NCBI GenBank assembly: GCA_963576475.1
Contig: OY754970.1
Span: forward strand, 35,559,947-35,623,946
Reading direction: 5' to 3'
Length of the DNA: 64,000 nucleotides
From: Molanna angustata
Taxonomy: Eukaryota; Arthropoda; Insecta; Trichoptera; Molannidae
Numbering within the stretch: the first letter of the stretch is position 1; each line of letters opens with the position of its first letter. The notes beneath the pieces were generated by a model. That model searched no databases, was not told the DNA's origin, and was given only the letters and a program-made list of their open reading frames with translations. The translations under genes were made by a program, and so were the position numbers. Of the stretch, positions 1 to 9,700 are shown piece by piece.

Positions 1-560
1 GAAATGTTGAAAACACTTGTGGTATTTTTTCTAGAAACACACTGTATCACATATTTGAGGAATTTGATTTGAAATTGGGGTATTTAGATTTATATGGCCC
101 CTTAATATTTTTAACGAACTAATATACAAATATGAGACAAGGAATGCATTTGAAAGCTACGCATCAAGTCGGGATAATCTGTATATTCTATGGAACGACC
201 TATTTTATGTTGAAAGCGCAAGACCTTTCGCTGCACTCGTTCAATCGCAATGGAATGAATTGCACAATATGGTGACCATATCACAGTATTGTACTCAAGT
301 TGGGGTTGCATTAGAGATACATAAAAGCATTCTAAAAGACTGTAAACTACCATAGTCAATAGAAAGCCAATTGAGTCTGATCGACAAAGATTATTGGATG
401 TCTCATTTTTGTATAATGTAGTCAACGGAGAGACGGACTGCGTCGACCTTTGAGAGTGCAATTAATTTTCACGTTCCGAATAAGCGGACAAGACAAGCTG
501 TGATGTTTCATGAGGTAGCAACATCCACGAAATACTTATTAAACTCATCGATACCGAGAT
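1..560 (-). mobile_element. Non-LTR retrotransposon fragment (Jockey/CR1-like RT C-terminal region)
   Basis: On the minus strand the reading frame at 461-111 contains a stretch ending in LEYNTVIWSPY and continuing IERVQRKVLRF. This is the characteristic 'Y..L..P.LEY...IWSPY......IE..QR..LR' block that follows the reverse-transcriptase palm in Jockey/CR1-type LINEs. Flanking minus-strand sequence looks like the rest of the same degraded ORF, with frame breaks. No catalytic YxDD box remains, so it is dead. The family call rests on recalled motif similarity. Confidence 0.7.
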
Positions 561-659
561 TGCACTGGTTTGGAAATGAATTGTGTCGATGCAGATATTT
601 TCTGGTGCGTTTACTAGTTTTCAAAAAAAAAAAAGCATTTTTCCTACATCATTAACCAC

Positions 660-1035
660 CAACGTACTGCATACAATCGAAATGAAAATGCTAAGATGGT
701 CTGCGGGGGTCACTAAAATGGACAAAATTAGAAATGATAATGAATATATTGGTGGTAGCTTTGGGGTCGCGCCCATCCCGGAGAAAATGAAAGAAACCAG
801 ACTCCGATGTTATGGGCATGTATATAGAAGGGGAGACGATCACCTGGTCAGAGTGGCCCTAAATATTCCCACACCACCCAGAGCTAGAGGCCGTCCACAG
901 GCCACCTGGTGGACGAGTATTGAGAGAGAGCCGAGGAAGGACCAGCTGACCAGTGAGATGAGACAGGACAGAAAGACGTGGAGACTGCGTACCAGGGGGG
1001 CCGACCCAAGATGAACTGAGAAGAGGACCAGCCAA
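660..1035 (+). mobile_element. LINE 3' end fragment (RTE-like 'endonuclease-reverse transcriptase' tail)
   Basis: The plus-strand frame in 583-1014 reads through EMKMLRWSAGVTKMDKIRND, GVAPIPEKMKETRLRCYGHV and ARGRPQATWW, then a short basic tail and a stop. This is the well-known C-terminal block of an insect LINE ORF ('R..Y GHV.R', 'RGRP..TW', 'QDR..W'). Only this terminal part is present. An (AAAT)n-like tail at 1263-1282 may be its 3' end. A related minus-strand fragment lies at 26400-26580. Confidence 0.8.
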
Positions 1036-1624
1036 TGAAGAACATAGCTACCAACGTTGGAGTTGATATATTGCCATATTTGTTTTTTCCTTCGTATATA
1101 TTTTTTTTTGTTCTATTGAAGCTTAATCAATTTATACATTTGTTTATTTGTGTGAGCTTTTTTATACTTTTTGTACGGTGTCTAATTTACTTTTGTGTCT
1201 GTATTTTTATGTTTGTTATTCTTTTTAGTATTGTACCACATAAATGGCTTATGCTGTATATTGTGTAAATAAATAAATAAAAGCACAATAATTATTTGAA
1301 GTCCGGTGAGCCTCTAAAATAAACAAGTTCCTAACAACTATCAGTACGCGTGTGCACCATAAAGAAGACGTTTCTCATTCATTGCAATCGTATTAATGAG
1401 TATAATATTATGAACCATTGAAATTTGACAGATTCCATCTCCTCGTGTGATGTCATTTCTTTTTAGAACGTGCGAAATATATATTGTATTTATTTGGACA
1501 ACAAGGAAATACAAGGTATTATCTGCGAAACTCAACGTATTATACCCATTGGCAAAACCCGACAAATCTTATCGGCAGATTCTTGCGTTTACAAAATGGC
1601 GCAACACCAACTGATGCTGAATAC
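1036..1624. other. Non-coding stretch, no gene seen
   Basis: AT-rich, T-rich sequence with only random short ORFs (for example a Phe/Ile-rich frame at 1035-1268). It may include the 3' UTR of the preceding LINE fragment. I see no splice-consistent exon here. Confidence 0.4.
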
Positions 1625-1705
1625 GATTTTATTTATTTATCACACCACACTCTGCAATTATAGCAAACAGACTACTGCTACCCAACTAGGAAATCATGTT
1701 CTAAG
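1625..1705 (-). repeat. Dispersed repeat E, copy 1 (LINE 3' end-like)
   Basis: The segment reads ATTTATTTATCACACCACAC and then ends in CCCAACTAGGAAATCATGTT. The reverse complement matches 4255-4382, and part of it matches 23145-23215. The (AAATA)n tail seen in the 4.3-kb copy suggests a LINE 3' UTR. Confidence 0.6.
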
Positions 1706-1785
1706 GCCAGCAGTATAATTTGGAATATAGCGTTTGTACTATTTTTTAAGGAAACCTTATTATGATAATGATCCCAATCGTGTCC

Positions 1786-1929
1786 GGACAATTGACCGTG
1801 AGGACAATTGACCGCGGGGACAATTTACCGTATAGACAGTTGACCGCGGGGTCAATTCACCGCACGGACAATAGACCGTGGGGACAGTTGATCGTACGGA
1901 CAATTGACCGTGAGGATAATTGATCGTAT
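1786..1929. repeat. 16-bp minisatellite, nine degenerate units
   Basis: Nine back-to-back 16-bp units follow the pattern GGACAATTGACCGTGA, with units starting at 1786, 1802, 1818 and so on to 1914. Most differences lie in the last four bases of the unit (GTGA, GCGG, GTAT, GTAC, GCAC) and at scattered single positions. The register is kept exactly without indels over 144 bp. The unit core CAATTG is self-complementary. There is no ORF or spacer-repeat alternation, so it is not a CRISPR array. Confidence 0.93.
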
Positions 1930-2154
1930 TTTAAGTATCAGAAATAACTTCCTTTTCTTTTTTCGTATTTTTGCGAATAACCGATTGCCTTTCTTTTTGG
2001 ATTTCAAAATACTACGAGAAAACGTGACGAAAACGTGATTTTACAAAATAAGCGGTAATTCTTAATATATGTTAAGTACATTTTTAAATTTAAGAAGACG
2101 TCTATTTTAAAACTTTTTTTTTTAATTTTCAAGACGGATATCGATTTATACTAA

Positions 2155-2620
2155 TTAAAAGGCGTAGATTTCGAAATAATTGAAAGTTTTTTGTTTTCTT
2201 TTGAAAATATGGGAAACCAATATGGCGGCCAGATTATGTTGAGTTTTTCGAGTTCTGTCTATTCGGCAAAAAGGGCATCCGGTCAATCGGCTACGGTCAA
2301 TTTTTCGGGAATAGATCCAAATTGCACTATTGCCATTGGTTGACATCTCAACATACCGGTTGATCTCAATCAATCATTGGCCGTGTTTCCTAGAATTTTC
2401 ATCAATTTTATCAATACTTAACAGGACTAGACAAATTTCATGATAATTATATCGAGTATTTTTTTACAATTTTACACGAAACGTATCAATACATAATATT
2501 AGAATATTTATTAAATTTATTATTTCAAATCGTCGTCTATGGCTTTTTTGCTCGCCATTCTGACGATTATATTAGAAAAAACGGTATTTAATTTTATTTT
2601 ATTTGATAACAAAATAAGAC
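2155..2620. other. AT-rich non-coding spacer
   Basis: Apart from a short moderately GC-rich patch at about 2220-2400, this is AT-rich DNA without supported exons or recognisable repeats. Confidence 0.35.
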
Positions 2621-3590
2621 ATGGAGGGCCCAAGAAAGCTTGCCTTATCATTATATTGTTTTAAGTGTTTTGGAGATCAAATTGCAACGGGTCAAGAATC
2701 AAGTATTTTACCAATCATATTTATATTATATGTAGACGATATCATATTCATAGACGATAAAATTCTATTAGCAGAAAGTATGGAAGAGTTACAGTATCTT
2801 GTAAGTATGGGATATGAAGGATGCATAGAGAACGGACTTAGGATGAATGCTAGCAAATCAAAGACAATGGTCTTTGAAAAGAGTTAAAGCAGAACAGCGT
2901 GTAAAATAAGGGTAGAGAACGAATGGCTCGAGCAAGTCGACGAATATGTATACTTGGGAAGCATATTTCAACGGAACGGACGACTCGATAAAGAGATCGA
3001 AAGAAGAGTTATGGCAGGAAACAGAGTGAATGGAGCACTAAGACCAATTATGAATGATCGCAACATATCAAAGGATGCCAAAGTTGCCATTCATAACGCC
3101 ATCGTAGTGCCAACATTGACGTATGCAAGTGAAACCTGGACATAGCAGAAGACGCATGAAAGCAGATTAAATGCAGTTGAAATGAGATCGTTAAGAAGAA
3201 TTTGCAATAGAACGATGTATGACAGGGTAAGAAATGAGGACATAAGGAAAGAATGTAAGTTGAAGAAAGATGTCATTACTAGAATGAAGGTGAACACATT
3301 GAGATGGTTTGGTCACATGGGGAGAATGAATGAGGAGCGCCTGACGAAGAAAATATACAGAGCGGAAAGGAATGGAATGAGAGGTCGGGGACGCCCAAGA
3401 AAGGGATGGAACGACCATGTGAACGATATTCTGAAAGACGGAAATGTTAGAAGTGTGAGCAACAGACGAACATGTATGAGACGATGCATGAATGTGGACG
3501 AGGCGAGAAATGCGTGCCAGGATAGAAAAATGTGGCGTTCGGTTCTCTCTGCCTACCCCGCAAGGGACATGGCGTGATGGTATGTATGTA
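2621..3590 (+). mobile_element. LINE reverse-transcriptase fragment, one frame with two nonsense codons
   Basis: A single plus-strand frame runs from about 2621 to 3577 and is broken only by in-frame stops at 2885-2887 (TAA) and 3143-3145 (TAG). It holds the RT catalytic box YVDD (2729-2740). It then shows MEELQYLV, NASKSKTMVF, EYVYLGSIF (the 'YLG' RT-thumb motif) and VPTLTYASETW. The typical LINE C-terminal block follows: LRRICN, RWFGHMGRMNEERLTKKIY, GRGRPRKGW and QDRKMWRSVLSAYP. It ends with a (TGTA)n run at 3580-3600. The upstream RT and the endonuclease are missing, so it is inactive. A shorter relative lies at 44650-44940. Confidence 0.88.
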
Positions 3591-3599
3591 TGTATGTAT

Positions 3600-3940
3600 T
3601 TATATTCGAGTAGAGCTTGTAGACGGTGTGCAAGGCGCAGTAAAGTTTCAGAAATCTTGCAAATAGATTTGCGTCGACGATTTCTATTACCTACCATTGA
3701 AGATATTGCGGCCGTTCTTAAAGCGTCCGAAGGGCCCCGCTCTACCACGTGCTGTGATTACGAAACAACGATGCGATTGTTGGTGCACCGCGCGGTATAC
3801 CGTATAATAATATGCCCTCGGCCGCTATCTGCTGGCATTTCACGGAAGAGCGAAGATGACAACAGAGAACGCAGAGAACAGCGAGTGGGCAATAGTGCTA
3901 GACGTTGTTGAGCGCTGTTCCTCCTTTATTTCCTATACAT
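3600..3940. other. GC-richer block, possible promoter or decayed coding DNA
   Basis: This block is clearly richer in G+C than its surroundings and has several CpG-containing words (GCGTCGACG, GCGGCCG, GCACCGCGCGG). An open frame continues through it from the LINE, but the protein resembles nothing I know. It could be a promoter-like CpG patch 5' of the ankyrin gene or an old insert. Confidence 0.25.
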
Positions 3941-4254
3941 CGGCTAGGCACCTAAACATCTAATATTATGTTACGAAATAATACTTCGCATGTGGGAAAA
4001 AATGAAATACTAACTTACCATTATATTATGTATATAACACAATATATTAATATAAAACGATGCACATAATACTCGCGTGAGCGAATTGCAATAATTACCT
4101 ACATAATAACCATTTATAGTATTGGTAAATAGTTCGTCAATTGTGTAAGCCCATGTATGTTTGTTGAGGTAATGATTGTGAGTGCAGAAAGTTGAGATTG
4201 TGTACATATTTAGTGTGGAACGGGAACAATCACCTGGTTCATAATTGCATATAA

Positions 4255-4382
4255 TTATCAATAAAAATTGTAAACTGCTAGCCCTAGAACAGGATTTCCT
4301 AGTTGGGCAGCAGTAATCTACTTATTGTTGTCATTATAAATATGGTGAGATAAAAGGTAAATAAATAAATAAATAATAAATA
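4255..4382 (+). repeat. Dispersed repeat E, copy 2, with (AAATA)n tail
   Basis: Contains CCTAGTTGGGCAGCAGTAAT and CATTATAAATATGGTGAGAT, and ends in a run of AAATA units at 4359-4382. It is the best copy of the family also found on the minus strand at 1625-1705 and 23145-23215. A 3' simple-repeat tail on a dispersed repeat fits a 5'-truncated LINE. Confidence 0.65.
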
Positions 4383-4662
4383 ATCGCGCGAGCGAGTTGC
4401 ATTATACCTGTATGTATTGTGTTATAATGTAACTATAAAATGGTACACTTTTTACTAATGTAGGTAATTCTGCTGTACTATAAAAAGAACCTAATGTTTA
4501 TTAGACATTAAACTAATATGATAATACGTATTCGAGTGAAATAGAGGTAACTCCAATAAAACTGATTTATGGCGCTCGCGAGTCTCCTTCATAAAATTGG
4601 TATTTGCGTTTGAGGCCCACTGCGCATGCTCGAACAGGGGAATTGAGAAGGTACAGTGCTAA

Positions 4663-4830
4663 ACAACGCCCAGTAGCAATGATGATGAATCGTCGTCAAC
4701 GCCATCGACAGTCGTGACAGTCTCCGGTCCATCCGCCTCGGCTGTTCGTGACCCGCCGACGGATGCTAAACCAACGGAAGCCATTAAAACTAAAGAGTCG
4801 AAGGAAACATTCTTTAAAAAAAACAATCGT
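4663..4830 (+). CDS. Candidate 5' coding exon of the ANKRD29-like gene
   Basis: A GC-richer open frame of about 56 codons follows an in-frame TAA at 4660-4662. It is Ser/Thr/Pro-rich at first (STPSTVVTVSGPSASA) and then basic (KETFFKKNNR). A possible 5' splice site CGT|GTGAAT at 4830/4831 leaves phase 0. That is the phase needed to join the first firm ankyrin exon at 6732, whose protein starts KESRTDVQ. Human ANKRD29 starts with a short segment ending FKKE just before its first repeat, which resembles the predicted junction. No in-frame ATG exists in this block, so a still earlier exon would be needed (for example joined at the AG at 4672-4673). The assignment is inference. Confidence 0.33.
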
Positions 4831-4976
4831 GTGAATAAACACATATTAAACGACCAAAATTACAACTGTGTCTAAAATGCAAGTATTTCTGTACATGTAC
4901 AACGTTTATATTAACATATTTTATGAGCTACATACAATTAGGGACGTAATGATTCGTACGATTCCGATTATAACTA

Positions 4977-5670
4977 TAGACACTTGAAGGCGTTTTCTTT
5001 GTCGAATTCCATTTTCGATAATATTCTATCAAAACATACTGCCTCACTTCTACGCACATGGAGAAAAAAGTTTTTTTTTAAATAACTGCATTTCCGAAAA
5101 AAATATATCAATGTACGTCTGTATTCATCAAAAACAGGAAGACCGTTTGTTTCACAGTTAAAACGTTCTTCTTGGTTAATAAACCCGTTTTTCTCAGAAA
5201 GTGTTCCCCTCCAGCAAGCCCTACTGTGATGCCGAAATCCAGCTATCCTTCCATAGTTGTGTTCCAAGAAAGTGTTCGTAATGCAAAAATATAAATGTCC
5301 TACTTTAAAACTTTCATGCAGTTTCTAGTTATTGCAATGGAAATAAAAATGAATTGTAAATTGTAGAGACGAAGTCATCCGACTGGTTTTAAGAATTTTT
5401 AATGAATCAAAGATTTATGATCTGGTTAAGTGAATAAAAATATAGATCTTGTTGGCTATGCAACATATCATTTACCGGACGGAAATTGTGGAAGATTTCT
5501 TCCTACCGGCAAGAAATCTTTTGAATGCTGCCTGGCCTATGGCTATGGTGATCAAAGAAAAGACCACGGTTTACCTACACAAGATACAATCTGTGAATTA
5601 TACGAAACATGTTAAGAAGTTTAATGTTGGGTTCTCTTTGGCTGCCCTTGTATAAACCAAGACTTATTTT
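4977..5670. other. Weak ORF-bearing stretch, no recognised gene
   Basis: Overlapping short plus-strand frames (5430-5615 and 5449-5655) and a minus frame (5267-4974) read as moderately complex protein, for example ARNLLNAAWPMAMVIKEKT. None shows a domain or splice context I recognise. This may be decayed transposon coding sequence. Confidence 0.2.
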
Positions 5671-5990
5671 TGAGCATTGATGTTGAATGGACGGTTTTCG
5701 TAGATTCATAAATGTAGACATTCTAATTTTGGCTCTCTTAGTTTCTTCTCACAGCACAAATATCATATCTACCAGCTTAAAAATGTCTGCGATGTTTTCT
5801 TCCGTATTTGTGAACATGATTTTTTTTATTATCTTCTCACAATACATATCAAATTAGCAAATGTCATGCTTTTCTTCTTCGTCGTCTAATGCTTAACTCA
5901 ATTTCATCAAATGCAATCGTAGATCCGATGTTATAAAGTAAAACCTGGACGTGGCAAAATATGCGTAAAAATAGAATAAATTCTGTTTGT

Positions 5991-6210
5991 CGGCCTTCAT
6001 TGCTCAGTTAGTTAGATCTATGTAGTTATACCTACTTTGTTCCTGAGCCAATGATCTCGGGTTCAATTCCTGGTAGAGACACACACAGCTTTTAATTGTG
6101 TTTCGTCTGGATCTGTGAGACGAAAAACATCATAGTCTCCATAATGTGACAACTTGTTGTGCAAGTATGCCCTACAAATATCATGTGCTTTGTTTGACAT
6201 GATAATTTTA
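5991..6210 (+). mobile_element. tRNA-derived SINE, family B, copy 1
   Basis: Starts CGGCCTTCATTGCTCAGTTA, a degenerate pol III A box. The B-box region is GGGTTCAATTCC, followed by the family body (GTCTGGATCTGTGAGACG and CATAGTCTCCATAATGTG). An insertion of about 20 bp interrupts the tRNA-like head compared with the 10.75-kb copy, so it is probably inactive. Confidence 0.8.
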
Positions 6211-6731
6211 ATTATTTTTTTGCATTCTTATGAAATCAACTAAGTATAGCTATTTTAATTTGATATTTCTCCGATGACACCGTATGATACAAATAATTGC
6301 TGTTTTTATTGCTTTTAACTATCCCATTCGCCATGTTCCTACATAATTACTTGCATCGCTAGAGTTGATCGCCGTAAAGCGGTAACCACCGTATGTACAA
6401 TTATACTAATTTGCATAATAAACGCTATAATGTTTATATAGATCGGAAAATATAATTATCATTTATATAATATGTAAGTAGGAAAATGATAAAATTGCAC
6501 ATGGAAGGTCTGAACACAAACACGCGCATACAAAGATATAGATATTTATATAATAATTACTGTAGATCATCTTTTGTGATTAGAAATATTTATTTACAAC
6601 TCATCTTCAGTGTATGAAAAAATCAGGAATGCACATTTCGAAAGAGATATTTTGTGCTACTTTACTCGCTAAGGAATTTTTGAGTTATGTGCGACCATTT
6701 GATATTAACGACGATATTATTTTTGTTGCAG

Positions 6732-9700
6732 AAGGAGTCCCGCACTGATGTCCAGTTTCATTTGGCTGCCCTGAGAGGAGATGTTGACCGTGTAAGAAGA
6801 ATTCTGGATACTGGAAAGGTCCACGTGGATTCCAGAGACCGGGTAATTAATTATTTCTGCTACAATTTAAAAATAAAAATTTTCAAGAATATTGTAGGAA
6901 TTAGTGACGAGCAATGCATAACTCAAATCAGGGTAATCTTGGTCTTGCAATGACGCATGCAATCTAAACATTTGTCTTGCCCATCAAAAAATAAATCATA
7001 TAAAAGCACTTATTTGAGTAAAGTATAAAATATAAATAGTAAGTTACAAATTGTAACTTACTATTGACTGGTATTAAGAGATTGGGTGTATTTTTAAATA
7101 TTTGAACTTTATGGCTAGAATTTGAACAATGTTTCCAATTACACACATGTGTTTAATTTGATTCTAGATCAATAATTTAAATTTTAGACATAACAGCCAT
7201 CCAAAGTATCCATCCAATTGAAATTCTTCATAAGACTTGCTCCATAATAAAAAATGTATCAATGTTATTTTTCATTAATTACCTAGACAAAACGGAGGAA
7301 TTTGAACGTGTTGAGACTGAAAAGTGTTGTAAAATGATACATAGCAATTAGAGCACGCTTCGACATGATGAATTGTCAAACGAAGCTGGGACAAAAGTAT
7401 CTAACATCTAACTTAAAACAGCTATTTAAAAGGTGGGTGTCAGTAAAGATCAAATTCCAAAGAAGTTAGATTCCTCTACCATGAGACACTGTGATGTATG
7501 GTGAACAAGATTCCTCCATCAAACTATAACAATTACATAAAATTAAATACGTTTTTTATTATTATTTTGAACTATAAAACTTCGAACGCACAACAAAAAA
7601 GTGACAGTTTAGTTGATCACTTAATTCTGATTGTGATGATAATTTTTATACTGGTTTAATTAATGTTTTAAAAGAGTTTAATTAACTGAATTATTAATGT
7701 TTTAAATTGAAATTTGTAAGCAGTCGTCGCAAATTTTCAGTTGATTTCGTCACACGTACTCCAACTCGCTTTTTAACTGTTACTTTCCATTTCCTTAAAT
7801 AGCCGGTATACGCACGCTTCAACTATGCATTTTTTACATTCTTTATTTGATGTCTCAACGTATAAACGAGTCTCGTTGCCAATATTTTTTCCAGTGTAAA
7901 AATATTATGCTGTAAGTACAAACCAGTTCGCTTAAAATCAATTGGGAAATAATCTGGTCTATAATCGTAATTAAATTCATAACATGTATTCCTGGAACTG
8001 CTTTCTAAGAATTTAAGATGTTAACCTATCATTAATCATATTTCCGCTTTTGTTTTGTATTACAACTTTGTTCGCCTCCGTCTTCTGCACTTTATGCTAA
8101 TGTATCTTACTTGCTATTCCTTCTGATTGTTTTCGTTGTAACTGTATCATTCCTGTTTCGGAAAACTATATGAAACGACCATGCCATTATCATAGGTTCT
8201 CCCACTATACACACCACTAAAAACGTCTCCGAAGCTGGTGTGATGACATTTCACGTGCAACACGAAATGACATCAGACCAACATCAGTGGCCTGTGAAAT
8301 TTACAATTGATGACAATAAGAATTGTTCCACCAGTCAGTTCAGTGATCTCATTCAGAAGTATCAGATAATATCTTTATTGTTTGACCTGCTTTAAGGGTT
8401 GAATGGTAAATATAGAAGTAATGCCATGATTGTGAGTTCGGTCACCTCCCAATTCAACGTAAACAGGTCGATGCTAATAAAAGACAATGAATTAGATTAC
8501 TTGGTTTACTTCCGATAGTTCATTTCAGATCATATACGTCTTATAGAAGAAATTGTAATTCCGTGAAACGTTTATCAGTGTAGGTTAAATTTCTTTATTT
8601 ATTCTTTTATTTTTTCGATCTTCTGACAAGGATTACACTTTTAGTAACACAGTTTCATCTAAAACATGTTCATTTAGACAAAATTTGCACGTGTTTCTAA
8701 GATAAAAATAGAATTCTACGGAGAATCTCAGCTATCATTCAAACTTTTTTGTGTTATTTGCAAATGAGAATTAAATGTAGTCAATAATCTTTTATTTTTT
8801 CATTGTTTAAAACTGTCACTGCATAATAGAAATCTGTTATCACAATTTAATTTTTCGTTCTATTTAATTTTGTTCGCAAAAGCGACTCCCATTCACCGGC
8901 AACTTCAGGGGGGCAAGTCTGGTTCGACCGACATATCATGGATATAATTATCGTATAGAGTTCTATGACATCTAAATATATTGTAGAACTCCATATAATA
9001 ATTATATCCATGATATGGGTAATCACGAGGGTTTTGATTTCGCCGATTGAACCAGACTTGCCCCCCTGAATGGTGAACAATAGTGTTAAAGCCAATCTAT
9101 TCTTATTTAGATTCAAAATGAGGATACCAATAATAGAGAAGGGAAAATTAAGTATACCTAACGAAAAATGAAATACATCTTTTTCATCATAATTTATATA
9201 AAGTGATCACGTAAACCAGCCGATGACAGGTCGTAGTCCCTGTAGGTGCCTTGATTCTCTATTGAGATGTTGAAAAAATTGACATAAATATCATTGAATC
9301 CCGATAGGGAAAAATCCAATGCTTGCGTATATGCAGCTTTTAAATATTCGATTTTCAGACACATTGGTAAAAAATGTAGGTAAACAAGCCAAAAATTAAA
9401 TGAAATAATATTTCTAGCGCAATTCAGAGGTGACATCTGTGCGAAGAAATACTATCACCTCATGTATAAAGATAGTTACTTTTATTGTTTTCAAAAAAAA
9501 AACAACATCTCAATAGATGGCGTTACAAAAAAGTTTCTTCGTTATTTCGTAGATGATGATAGTAAAAATATTTCCAATCGAATTGTATCCCATTATTGAA
9601 ATATATAGAACTTTCAAAAATTGCGTTGATAAGGGAACTCAATAAGAAGGCATAATTGATGAACGTAAGTGTTCTCGTAAACCAGCCGATTACAGGTCAT

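Noticed and set aside
3191..3748. 185-codon minus-strand ORF
   Set aside because: It lies opposite the LINE RT frame, has no recognisable domain, and its composition fits an antisense shadow.
3492..3911. 139-codon plus-strand ORF
   Set aside because: It begins out of frame within the LINE end, runs through the TGTA repeat, and continues into a GC-rich patch without any recognisable domain.
6687..6731. ATG at 6687 as the ANKRD29 start
   Set aside because: It is in frame, but it falls in the pyrimidine-rich intron end right before the acceptor at 6730-6731, and the resulting MCDHLILTTILFLLQ leader does not resemble ANKRD29.
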